A stretch of DNA of 39,274 nt from Desulfobacterales bacterium GWB2_56_26 (GTDB lineage Bacteria; Desulfobacterota; Desulfobulbia; Desulfobulbales; Desulfocapsaceae). The notes beneath the pieces are model-generated. The model was not told where the DNA came from. It saw nothing but the letters and a program-made list of their open reading frames with translations, and did not search any database. This document shows, piece after piece, positions 30,754-39,274 of the stretch. A program made the position numbers and the translations under genes. Positions within the stretch are counted from its first letter, which is position 1. Every line of letters starts with the position of its first letter. The stretch covers positions 1 through 39,274 of the forward strand of contig MGTI01000074.1 in assembly GCA_001799365.1 (NCBI GenBank), read 5' to 3'.

Positions 30754-33700
30754 TTAGACCTCGTCGTCCGGCGGTGGAACGAGGGTGTCGATGTCTGTCG
30801 TGTTTATTTCGACCGTGGTGATCGTGTCGTCGTTGGCCGGAGCACCGGCCGTCTGATCGCCTGCGGTATCGTTACCAGCGCCGCCGTCGATGATATCCGG
30901 CGCCTCATCCTCGACGATCACAGGATCGGCGGGATCGCCGATGAACTCGACATCGTCGCCGACCAGGGTATCATCGTCCTCGCCGCCTTCGAGACTATCC
31001 TCGCCTTCGCCGCCGACCAGCTGATCTTCACCGGCCCCGCCTGAAAGCTCGTCGTTGCCTTCGTCGCCGTAGATGACATCGTCGCCGGCTCCGCCTTCGA
31101 TGGTGTCGTTACCAGCTCCACCAGCGATTATGTCGTCGCCTCCTTCACCCGAGATGGTTTCATCTTCGGGACCGCCAACGAACACTTCCGCATCGTCGGT
31201 ACCGGTCATCTCGTTGTTGTTGTCGAACTCGACATCGATGGTTGTCGTGACAGCATCTCCATCACTGTCGACAATTGCCACCTCAAACTGCTCGTGGATG
31301 TCAAATTCTTCGGAAGATGACACAAATTCGACACCCGTCAACTTGAAGTTTTCGTCCACTGCCTCCAACTCGACTTTACTGATCGTGCCGATGGATCCGT
31401 CTTCATTGATGGTGAAGCTTGATTCATATTTTGGAACAGTGACCTCACCGGTAAATTGACCAGCCCCAATGACATCGCCGTTCAGGTCGACGGGGTCACC
31501 ATCCTCATTATACGCCGTGTATTGGATGGCTGTGGCTTTGCTGTCGGGTATATGCTTCAGAGAGAATGTGATATCATCGATCGCGACGGTACCGTCCAGG
31601 CCGCTCGAGCCGAAGTCAATAACAATTTTTCCCTCATCTTCATTAACCACGTTATTATGACCTATGCCCATGCCGTCGGTGCTGCCGTTTACATTCAGTG
31701 CAACGTTGCCATTGTAGGCGGTCAAGGTGAAGAGGGTTTGGAGATCGGGGTCGTTGGGCAGTGTTTCGGGGGTGTAAGCCTCCTGGTGACCATTCGGATC
31801 CTGGGTGATTATGAGCATCGGTTTTGGTCCGTTGGGGAAACCAGCTTGGCCAGCATCGAAGTCGTATTCTTTGATGGCATCGAGTTTGCCAAAAGTTTCA
31901 ATTTCATATTCATCAGACTGAGGCTCAACAGTGAGTGAGAATACTTTTGAACCTTCGGGGTCGTTGAGATCCGTTATTGCGAGAAGAATGCTGATATCCG
32001 CTGGATCTACGTAGTAGTAGACAGTCTGACCTTGCGAAGTTAAACCCGAATCGACCGACTTGACAGTTGTTCCATCCCATCCTGGGATATTTATTGACAA
32101 GTCGGCACTGACTGATTCATCCGCACCATCGTCGACATCTAACAGGCCTGTGAGTAAGAGGCCTGGTTCATTGGCAATAAAGGCATTGGCGACCTGATTG
32201 ATAACAGGTACGTCATCCTGAACATTAACCACGAAGGCCCCAGTGTTGGCCGTCACCTCGTCGCCATCGGCATCGGTTGCGACAATGATCGAACTGAGAT
32301 CGATGCTGCTGGTCTCCTCCGAGCCATCTCCGGTCCGCAGTTCGAAGTTCTCGCCGTTTCCAGCCACATGATCGAGCTGGCCATCAAGGTCGAAAGTCCA
32401 GGAGCCGTCCGGATCGACGGTGAAGGTGAAGATGGTCTCGGCTCCCGCCGAGGCGGTCAGCGTATTGCCCGTCACCCCGTACGTCAGGGCTGTGCCGCCC
32501 GAGTAGAGCGTCGGCAGACTGCCGAGGTTCGAGGAAATGGAGTATGTCAGTTCTTCGTCCGCATCGGTGATGAACAGGTTGGCGAGGTTGGTGGCATCGG
32601 TCGATACGGTCGAGCCCGAGGCTTCGTCCGCATTGCTTGAGCCGTCCTCGTTGATACCCGTGCTGCCGTCCGGATCGGTCGGCGCATCGCCGTCGACGGT
32701 CATATCGTCTTCCTCGACATTTGCCGAGATGATAGGTGCCGTCACCTTGAGCAGTTCGGGCAAGGCCGCCAGGAGTTGGTCGCCGGAGGTGATGTTCAGG
32801 GCATTGCCAGTCAGGTCGAGTGTATCGAGACGGTCATCCTGGTCATTGTTGTTGTCGATGCCGTCATCGCTTACGGCAAGGCCGATCGCCCGGACACTGT
32901 CTGCCCATGCACCCAGTTCGGTGATCTCGTTGGAGCCGTCGGAGCCGGTCACTTCGTTCAGGGCGGTAGAGTTGAAACTGCCGCCGGAACCATCCACATC
33001 CGGCCCTCCCGGTTGACCCATATCCGGGTCGTTCCATCGGTTCGGGTCGCCGTCCGAGATGAACAGGACCTGATTGACGAGGGTGCCGTCCACATCGGCG
33101 TCGGTCAGCGGATCGCCGCTGTTCACCCACTGGAGGGCCTGCTGGTAGCCGGCCTCATAGTTGGTGTATACATCGCCGAAATTGGGTTCGTTCATGCCCT
33201 CGATGGCCGCGATTGCGGCAGCCGCCGATCCCGCATCGCCGCCGGTGATGGTAAATGTACCGAGGGGGGCGGAGTCGGTGTTGTATTCGACAATATGGAC
33301 CTTGTAGATCGAGCCGGCATCGCCGTCCGTCGCAAGACTGGTGAGCATGGCAACTACGGAGGCCTGCAGGGCTTCGGCTCGGGTTACCGTGCCGCCGCCG
33401 AACGAGATGTTGTTGCTGTACATGCTCCCCGAGTTATCAAGAATAAGGACCAGGTTCATGTTGCCCGGTACTTGAGACGTACTGGCAGCCTCGGGAATAT
33501 CGTCCTGGACCTCGACCCGGAATGAGTTCGGGGCTGCGCCGGTGGTTGTGTCGCCATCGGCATCCGTCGCCGTAATGACGGACGAGAAGTCGATGGAGCC
33601 GGCGGTGGCGGTACTGCCCTCCAGTGCCCAGTTTTCCGAGTTGGTGTTGTCGTCGACATGGTCGAGTTGATCTTTGAGATCGAAGTTCCACGACCCGTCG

Positions 33701-36700
33701 CTGTTCACCTCAAGGGAGAACACGAATCGGCCGGAGCCGTCTGCTTCGGTATTCGCCTCAAGGGTCGTCCCATCTGACAGATAGTAGAGTTGATCACCCT
33801 GCGAGTACAAGGTGTCGAGCTGATTCAGCACGGCCGGATCGGTAGAGATGCCGAAAATGAGGGATTCGTCGGCACCGCTGTCGAACAGGTTCGCCAGGTT
33901 GGAGGCGTCGGCCGGGTTGGAAGAACCGCTGTCTTCGTCGTCGGCGATGGTTTCTCCGCTTTCACGGATTCCTTCGGAACCATCTTCGGGCTCGCTGAGA
34001 CCGTCTTCCAGCACCGTTCCGACGATTGCAGCAGGTTGTGCAACTGCCTGCGGAATATCGTTCTCGACGTTCACCGTGATCTTGCCCTCGAAGTTGAGAC
34101 TGAGCGTGTCGCCGTCGGCGTCAGTGATGTTCGCCTCGACATAGGAGCCGAGATCGTCGATGGCCAGCAGCTCGTCGTCATCCTCGTTGCCGGAATGATC
34201 GAGCTGATCGTCGAGGTCGAAGGTGGCCACACCAGTGCCCGCGTCCACCGCGAAGGTGAAGACCACAGTGCCCATGGCGTTGCCGCCGTCGCCGGAGCGG
34301 GCGACCAGTTTGCCGTCCTGCTCGTAGTACCAGACTTCCTGGCCGTTCGAGGTGTAGTTCGACTGGACCGGGTTATCGAGCTTGATGCTGTAGTCGATAC
34401 TGGCCGGGTTGTCCGCGCCGGGCGTGGTGTCGAGCAGCTCGGCCAGGTTGAGGGTTGCGGTGTCGGTATCGACGCCGGAATCGTCAAGGTTGCCGGTCGA
34501 CGAATCGCTGTCGCTGGCGGCCGGATCCTCGGGCTCGTTGCCGAGGGCGTCTTCCTGAACCGCACCGTAGGCCAGGTTCTGGTTGAAGCCGATGGTCGGC
34601 AGGTCGTTCTCGACGTTCACCGTGATCTTGCCGGCGAAGTTGAGACTGACCGTGTCGTTGTCGGCGTCGGTGATGTTCGCCTCGACATAGGAGCCGAGAT
34701 CGTCGATGGCCAGCAGCTCGTCGTCATTCTCATTGCCGGAATGATCGAGCTGGTCGTCGAGGTCGAAGGTGGCCACACCGGTGGAGGCGTCGACCGCGAA
34801 GGTGAAGACCACGGTGCCCATGGCGTTGCCGCCGTCGCCGGAGCGGGCGACCAGTTTGCCGTCCTCCTCGTAGTACCAGACTTCCTGGCCGTTCGAGGTG
34901 TAGTTCGACTGGACCGGGTTGTCGAGCTTGATGCTGTAGTCGATACTGGCCGGGTTGTCCGCGCCGGGCGTGGTCGCCAGCAGCTCGGCCAGGTTGAGGG
35001 TGGCGGTGTCGGTGTCATCGACGGTATCGAGGTTGCCGGTCGACGAGTCGATATCGTCCGCGGCGTCATCGACCAGCTCGTTGCCGAGAGCGTCTTCCTG
35101 GACCGCGCCGTAGGCCAGGTTCTGGTTGAAGCCGATGGTCGGCAGGTCGTTTTCGACTGAAACCCAAATCCTCCCTGCCAGGTTGACCGAGTCGCCGTCA
35201 AAATCGGTGGCATTGACGAAGTCGCCCAGATCGGTAATCTGCAGCGTTTCATCGTCACTGCCAGAAACTCCCAGCGAATGGTCGAGTTGATCGTTCAGGT
35301 TGAAATCGGCATGGCCGGTTGTCGGATCGACTGTGAAGGTGAAAATGATGTTCATCTCCGCGAGAGTGCCGGTATAGCCGGTAAGGGTGTTGCCGTCGAC
35401 ATGGTAGTAGACGGTTTCTCCCTTGGAGGTGAGCGAGGAGGCGTAATCAAGGCTTTCCTCTTCGCCTTCACCTTCGCCTTCGGGCGGCGTAAGGCTCCAG
35501 GTAAGGTTTTCGTCCGCCCCTACCTTCACCAGGCTGGAGAGCTCGAAGGAGCTGTGATCGGTTTGCCAATTATGATCCAAATTACCGGTCGAGGAGTCGT
35601 CGTCATCGTTGTAGTTGTCCGAATTCAAGGTGGCATTGCCCAAGGCGTCTTCCTGGACACCCAGGAAAGCCAGGCCGCTGGGGCCATCGAATTCTCCTTG
35701 CGTCTCTCCAAATGGAATAAGGATCGGGACGTCATCGACGATGGTGATCTGCAGGGCTTCAGGGGCAAACGTGGTAGGGTCTCCGTCCGCGTCGGTGGCG
35801 ATGATCGTATTACCGAAAGACAGAGCGGCAATCGAGCCGCCGCCAACCAGCGTCAAAGAAGTGTTTTCACCGTCTCCTGAGACATGGTCGAGTTGGTCGA
35901 GCAGGGTGAAGGTGTAGGTGCCATCAGGCTGCACATCGAATGTGAAAATGAGCCGGTCCTGGATTATCGGTTCCTCGGAAATAGGCTCGTCGGTGTCCGG
36001 CGGCGGCTCTTCAGAGGAGCCGCTGTCGCGAACCCAAGCCTCGAGTGTGGTGCCGTTCAGCTCGTAGGTAATGGTCCCGCCCTGGGACGAAAGTGCCGGC
36101 AGTCCAGGCGGCAGGGTTATGCCGAAGGTACCGGGATTGTCCGCGCCCATGTCGACCAGGCTGCTGAGACTGCCGGTGATGACGGTGGCATCGGGCTGGG
36201 TGGCGTCTTCGGGGCCGTCGGTATCGTCCGGATTGCCGTCCGAGCCTTCGATCGGTGAACTGCCCTCGCTGAAATTATCCAGTTCCTCTTCTTCGACCAC
36301 CCGGTCGAGCAGAGCGCCGGTTGCAACAGGCCCGTCGTCGTATATATCGATGGTGAGGGTGCCGGATGCCGAATCCCCATCCGCATCGAATACGGTGAAG
36401 GTGAAGATATCAGGAACAGTATCAGCCGCACCGGTGGTACCATCGCCGTCGGCGGTGGTATTGTCTGAGTGATCGATGGTATTGTCGGTAATCTCATACT
36501 GCCAGGTGCTGTCGCCGAAGATGGTGAGCGTGCCGTAGGTGCCGGTTAGGGATGTGGTGGTAGCATGATTGCCGTCGAGCACGACGGTCACAGTGGTACT
36601 GCCGTTGCTGAAGTTGACGGAGCCTGCGCCGTTCCCGCCGAAATCAATACCAAGATCGGCAAAGGTGCCGTTCGTTGTAGTAAGCAAGGAATCAGGGCCG

Positions 36701-37413
36701 TCTGTACCGTCGGACAGCCCACGTTCCTCCACGATACTTGAAAATTCGCCGGCTGACGGGGAGAAATCCGGGGGCGGCGGAGGCGGCGGGATGATAGGCG
36801 TATCCGTCGGAGTCGGGGTTGGCGTGGGTGCGGGCGCTGCCGCGACAGTCACAGGTTCAGGTTGCTCCGGTACTGGTTCGATCGGCTCTTCCAGCGCCGA
36901 TATCGGCGGATCGAGGAAATCGAGACCAACCCCGGTGGTTTCCGCGCCGGAAGTCGGGGTAACCGCTTCGCCGGTCAGGCTGAATTCTACATAGGAACTG
37001 CCGCCGCCGTCGCTCGCTGGTCCCGCGGCCGCCGCCGGTCCTGCCGCAGTCGGCTCGAGGTCCGTGGTCGGATCGAAGGTGCCGGTCAGCAGTGCCTCCT
37101 GAATCTGATCGACTTCGGCGACGGCATCGCTGAACTCCTCGGGCAAGGCGTACTGAAGAGTATCTTCATTGAGCACGACATCCGACATCCTGCCGAGATC
37201 GAGCTGGGTCCGGGCGGCGTCCCCGAAGACGATGGAGATCATGCCGTTGTCGCCAGTCATGATCCGATCGTTGAGAAAGACCGGACTGCCGACTTGAAGA
37301 GTCCGCACGCCGTTTGCTGCCGCCTGGGCTTGGACTGTACCGTTTACAACTGAGATAGTGCCGATGGGTTGGCTGGTTGTATTATTGTCCGGAGTAGTAT
37401 TTATAGCGTTCAT
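30754..37413 (-). CDS. Giant RTX adhesin, LapA-like, with retention module
   Basis: A 2219-residue surface adhesin exported by the neighbouring type I system. The start at 37413 has GGGAGGAA just upstream; an earlier start at 37437 lacks this. Residues about 17-110 are the retention module (IGTISVVNGTVQ; LQVGSPVFLNDRIMTG), which keeps the N-terminus in the periplasm or pore. TAAG (122-125) and AAAAG (127-131) follow, matching the di-alanine site cut by LapG-type proteases. Next come a Pro/Thr linker and many T1SS-type repeats with VENDLPTI and DLDDQLDH cores. A vWA domain with MIDAS DNSGS lies near 1325. Six or so GGxGxD RTX repeats occupy about 2078-2150, and an Asp-rich secretion tail ends PPPDDEV. 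Composition is acidic (Asp, Glu, Thr). Confidence 0.9.
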   Translation of the reverse strand: MNAINTTPDNNTTSQPIGTISVVNGTVQAQAAANGVRTLQVGSPVFLNDRIMTGDNGMISIVFGDAARTQLDLGRMSDVVLNEDTLQYALPEEFSDAVAEVDQIQEALLTGTFDPTTDLEPTAAGPAAAAGPASDGGGSSYVEFSLTGEAVTPTSGAETTGVGLDFLDPPISALEEPIEPVPEQPEPVTVAAAPAPTPTPTPTDTPIIPPPPPPPDFSPSAGEFSSIVEERGLSDGTDGPDSLLTTTNGTFADLGIDFGGNGAGSVNFSNGSTTVTVVLDGNHATTTSLTGTYGTLTIFGDSTWQYEITDNTIDHSDNTTADGDGTTGAADTVPDIFTFTVFDADGDSASGTLTIDIYDDGPVATGALLDRVVEEEELDNFSEGSSPIEGSDGNPDDTDGPEDATQPDATVITGSLSSLVDMGADNPGTFGITLPPGLPALSSQGGTITYELNGTTLEAWVRDSGSSEEPPPDTDEPISEEPIIQDRLIFTFDVQPDGTYTFTLLDQLDHVSGDGENTSLTLVGGGSIAALSFGNTIIATDADGDPTTFAPEALQITIVDDVPILIPFGETQGEFDGPSGLAFLGVQEDALGNATLNSDNYNDDDDSSTGNLDHNWQTDHSSFELSSLVKVGADENLTWSLTPPEGEGEGEEESLDYASSLTSKGETVYYHVDGNTLTGYTGTLAEMNIIFTFTVDPTTGHADFNLNDQLDHSLGVSGSDDETLQITDLGDFVNATDFDGDSVNLAGRIWVSVENDLPTIGFNQNLAYGAVQEDALGNELVDDAADDIDSSTGNLDTVDDTDTATLNLAELLATTPGADNPASIDYSIKLDNPVQSNYTSNGQEVWYYEEDGKLVARSGDGGNAMGTVVFTFAVDASTGVATFDLDDQLDHSGNENDDELLAIDDLGSYVEANITDADNDTVSLNFAGKITVNVENDLPTIGFNQNLAYGAVQEDALGNEPEDPAASDSDSSTGNLDDSGVDTDTATLNLAELLDTTPGADNPASIDYSIKLDNPVQSNYTSNGQEVWYYEQDGKLVARSGDGGNAMGTVVFTFAVDAGTGVATFDLDDQLDHSGNEDDDELLAIDDLGSYVEANITDADGDTLSLNFEGKITVNVENDIPQAVAQPAAIVGTVLEDGLSEPEDGSEGIRESGETIADDEDSGSSNPADASNLANLFDSGADESLIFGISTDPAVLNQLDTLYSQGDQLYYLSDGTTLEANTEADGSGRFVFSLEVNSDGSWNFDLKDQLDHVDDNTNSENWALEGSTATAGSIDFSSVITATDADGDTTTGAAPNSFRVEVQDDIPEAASTSQVPGNMNLVLILDNSGSMYSNNISFGGGTVTRAEALQASVVAMLTSLATDGDAGSIYKVHIVEYNTDSAPLGTFTITGGDAGSAAAAIAAIEGMNEPNFGDVYTNYEAGYQQALQWVNSGDPLTDADVDGTLVNQVLFISDGDPNRWNDPDMGQPGGPDVDGSGGSFNSTALNEVTGSDGSNEITELGAWADSVRAIGLAVSDDGIDNNNDQDDRLDTLDLTGNALNITSGDQLLAALPELLKVTAPIISANVEEDDMTVDGDAPTDPDGSTGINEDGSSNADEASGSTVSTDATNLANLFITDADEELTYSISSNLGSLPTLYSGGTALTYGVTGNTLTASAGAETIFTFTVDPDGSWTFDLDGQLDHVAGNGENFELRTGDGSEETSSIDLSSIIVATDADGDEVTANTGAFVVNVQDDVPVINQVANAFIANEPGLLLTGLLDVDDGADESVSADLSINIPGWDGTTVKSVDSGLTSQGQTVYYYVDPADISILLAITDLNDPEGSKVFSLTVEPQSDEYEIETFGKLDAIKEYDFDAGQAGFPNGPKPMLIITQDPNGHQEAYTPETLPNDPDLQTLFTLTAYNGNVALNVNGSTDGMGIGHNNVVNEDEGKIVIDFGSSGLDGTVAIDDITFSLKHIPDSKATAIQYTAYNEDGDPVDLNGDVIGAGQFTGEVTVPKYESSFTINEDGSIGTISKVELEAVDENFKLTGVEFVSSSEEFDIHEQFEVAIVDSDGDAVTTTIDVEFDNNNEMTGTDDAEVFVGGPEDETISGEGGDDIIAGGAGNDTIEGGAGDDVIYGDEGNDELSGGAGEDQLVGGEGEDSLEGGEDDDTLVGDDVEFIGDPADPVIVEDEAPDIIDGGAGNDTAGDQTAGAPANDDTITTVEINTTDIDTLVPPPDDEV
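34070..35161 (-). repeat. Two near-identical 546-base repeats inside the adhesin gene
   Basis: 34070-34615 and 34616-35161 are tandem copies of 182 codons each (residues about 933-1114 and 751-932). Long stretches are identical at DNA level; differences cluster at GNELVDDAADD versus GNEPEDPAASD. A more divergent relative lies at about 35162-35700. Recent in-frame duplication or gene conversion is the simplest explanation. Confidence 0.85.
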
Positions 37414-37644
37414 GGTTTCCTCCCTAATTAATGTCACAGTGTGGTACTTAGTCTTTACTGTACTTTTAACACTGATAGGAAGGATGGGTATTGTACTTTA
37501 GGACAACATATTGATTATTTAGGAAAAAGGTGCTAGGCAAAGAATATTAAGCATTACGAGATGTTATTAGTAATTATTCTTGATTATGCAGTGTGTGGTT
37601 CTTAATTTTATTTCGTTCGGGGAAAAATAACCTCAGGCGGGCGC

Positions 37645-37676
37645 AAAAAAGCCGATGGGAAAACCCAGCCGGCTTT
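37645..37676 (-). terminator. Intrinsic terminator of the second adhesin gene
   Basis: Minus strand AAAGCCG-GC-TGGG, loop TTTT, CCCA-T-CGGCTTT continuing into T6: a stem with a small asymmetric interior loop and a U-run, some 90 bases past the stop. Confidence 0.78.
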
Positions 37677-37736
37677 CTGGTAGATTGGATTGTATTGCGG
37701 CAACACCTTTGCGGGTGGCCGGAAGAGCATTCGCAG

Positions 37737-37760
37737 CCCCCGCTGGTCGATCAGCGGGGG
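37737..37760 (-). terminator. GC-rich hairpin after the second adhesin gene
   Basis: A perfect 9-base stem (CCCCCGCTG / CAGCGGGGG) with a 6-base loop, seven bases past the stop, with no U-run. Same position and type as the hairpin at 30718-30747 after the first adhesin, so it probably belongs to a duplicated gene end. Confidence 0.55.
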
Positions 37761-37767
37761 AGAAAGG

Positions 37768-39274
37768 TCAGACTACATCGTCCGGCGGAGGAATGAGGGT
37801 GTCGATATCGTTTTGGGTACTTTCAGTCAAGATCACGTCGGTCGGAGAGCCTGGTGGATGCTGATCGCCCGCGGTATCGTCGCCGGGACCACCGATGATG
37901 ATATCGAGAGCGCCATCCTCGACGATAACCGGATCAGCCGGATCGCCGACGAACTGAACATCGTCGCCAACCAAAACGTCAGCGCCCTGGCCCCCTGTGA
38001 GGATGTCGGTGCCGGGGCCGCCGACCAGCAGATCGTTTCCGGCCTCGCCGTCGATGCTGTCGTCTCCGGATTCACCGTCAATGAAATCGTTCCGACCCCG
38101 CCCTGAATGGTATCGTTGCCGCCGCCGTAGATGATATCCTTGCCTGCTCCGCCGTCAATGCTATCGTCTCCCGATCCGCCGTCTATGGAATCGTTTCCAC
38201 CGCCACCAAGGATGGTATCGTTGTAATCGGTGCCGGTAATATCATCCGCGAGACTACTGCCGGAAATGACCATGCCGTTGGTCGAAACATCCCCGTCGAG
38301 GGCATCCGCGGATGCGGCATCGATAATTCCGTCGGCGTCGAAGGTGATGCTGAAGTCGTCGCTGGCGGTATCTCCGTCCTTATCCGTCACTTCGAAGGGG
38401 ATGACGACGGTCTGGTCATATGCTTCTTGGAGGATGCTCACCTGGGCGGATTGGACGCGGTATTCGCCACCGTTTTGGGCAAATCCACTGCTTTCTAGGC
38501 GGACCTCATCGAACACCGTACTGCTGTTGATTACCAGCGTAAAGTCGTCGTCAGAATTCCCGTTGGGCGTTCCGGCGGGATTGTTAACCTCGAACTGGCC
38601 ACTGACCTGTTCCCCGTCACGCCACAAGGTGTAATAAGCGGATTCTGTACTCCCAAGGTGAACGAGAACCAGGGTCACCCCGGTGAAATTGAGCGGTGTC
38701 GAGTCATTCTCATCCACCCTGACCGCATCTTGACCATTGCCGCTCTCGTCGACGGCGATGGTGGAGAAGAATTTGAGCGAGAGGGCCTGGGAATTTCTGG
38801 CCGATCCATCGTCGCCGCCGGAGCCGCTGATCTTGGCGTCGGTATCGACGCCGATACCCTGGCCGGCCCAGTTCACAGTGGTGGTATCATTCAGCCATTT
38901 GTCGCTGCCGTCCCAGCCGAAAGGATCATCGAGATTTTCGGAGCCTCTTGCCCATATGAAGATGCCGGCGGTATAGGTGGAGGTGTTCCCGTTTATGGAC
39001 GATGATCCGCCGTTGCCGAAGACCGCCTCATATTTATTACCGCCATGGAGTGCGTCTTCATTCTGAAATTCTATTGTCTTCGTCGCCCCGTCAATCTGGC
39101 CGTCCTGGACTACAGTATAAGTCCCAGTGGCGAGATCGGCGCTGACGGTAAAGGACTTGGCCTGGGGATCGAGTTCGCCAGATTTGTCTTTGGTGACCGC
39201 CGACCAGCTGCCGTCCTCGTTCTCGTGCCAGAAGAGCGAGTTACCATCGTTGGTCATCTGAAACCCGGAGGTGG
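37768..39274 (-). CDS. Second RTX adhesin, C-terminal part, with an apparent frameshift
   Basis: The frame enters from the right edge, so the N-terminus is outside the window. It has a calcium-binding-type adhesin domain (FNGVTLVLVHLGS-like region, VTDKDGDTASDDFSITFDADG) and RTX repeats (TILGGGGNDSIDGGSGDDS). After NDTIQGG the reading is lost near 38090. One added base there (GGAACG to GGAAACG) restores GNDFIDGESGDDSIDG through VGDDVQFVGDPADPVIVED to the end PPPDDVV at 37768, closely matching the complete adhesin's tail. Without the shift the frame runs to 37833 with a sequence unlike any secretion signal. It is a real mutation, a phase-variable change or a sequencing error; the protein would not be exported if real. 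Confidence 0.75.

Larger units (their letters stand above)
37414..37767. other. Intergenic region between the two adhesin genes
   Basis: Contains, in minus-strand order, the hairpin and terminator of the upstream adhesin, then about 220 AT-rich bases that must hold the promoter of the complete adhesin gene. A weak candidate is TTGCCT with a 17-base spacer and TAATCA (forward around 37510-37540), which I do not regard as secure. There is no coding potential. Confidence 0.5.

Noticed and set aside
33790-35160. Long plus-strand open frame of 456 codons inside the adhesin gene
   Set aside because: It is antisense to a clear repeat-rich coding gene; its own internal repeats mirror the adhesin repeats, and Asp-rich codons on one strand keep the opposite strand free of stops.

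Overview
The window looks like a chromosomal stretch of a Gram-negative, probably deltaproteobacterial (Desulfobacterota / Desulfuromonadales-like) bacterium. This placement is an inference from gene content: a complete Tad pilus locus with an extra AAA+ ATPase, a Lap-type type I secretion system with tandem giant adhesins, a CbiMQO-type nickel/cobalt importer and an NhaD sodium/proton antiporter. Base composition is moderately GC-rich in the genes. Three low-GC islands stand out, at about 8.8-9.0, 9.4-9.6 and 25.75-26.15 kb.

Layout. Positions 1-2894 (+): the end of a DUF2339 membrane protein, a DUF3999 protein and an SbmA/BacA-like transporter. Positions 2985-5721 (-): cbiO, cbiQ and cbiM (the last with a PDGLE extension), an ECF Ni/Co importer operon behind a clear sigma70-type promoter overlapped by tandem heptamers that look like operator half-sites. 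Positions 6100-6759 (-): a hemolysin III/PAQR-like protein. Positions 7121-8569 (+): a TetR regulator, a promoter with TetR-like operator sequences, a 62-residue membrane protein and a strong terminator. Positions 8.6-9.6 kb: a graveyard holding a frameshifted BrnA-type antitoxin remnant and a truncated copy of the Tad-locus ATPase gene that lost its start codon but kept its promoter. Positions 9940-11760 (-): nhaD behind a long leader made of three tandem copies of one structured RNA element. The first two copies end in textbook intrinsic terminators and all three have a competing antiterminator helix. This looks like a tandem riboswitch array and is the most striking signal in the window.

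Positions 11959-25750 (-): a complete Tad (tight adherence) locus in transcription order: AAA+ ATPase, flp pilin, cpaA prepilin peptidase, cpaB/rcpC, cpaC/rcpA secretin, a small lipoprotein, tadE, tadG, tadZ/cpaE, tadA, tadB, tadC, and two TPR lipoproteins, one of them with a LytR_C-like domain. The conserved promoter in front of the ATPase gene (25843-25871) is the likely entry point.

Positions 26180-39274: a type I secretion/adhesion locus. LapB-like ABC exporter, LapC-like adaptor and a LuxR-type regulator with a degenerate receiver domain run on +. They converge on two tandem RTX adhesin genes on -. The first adhesin is complete (2219 aa). It has an N-terminal retention module with a TAAG (LapG-type) site, long T1SS-type repeats, a vWA domain and RTX repeats. 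The second is seen only as its C-terminal part and carries an apparent one-base frameshift just before its secretion tail. Taken together, the pilus and adhesin loci describe a surface-attachment/biofilm region, with ion homeostasis genes (Ni/Co, Na+) to its left. A 21-bp-arm palindromic repeat occurs twice, 26.5 kb apart.
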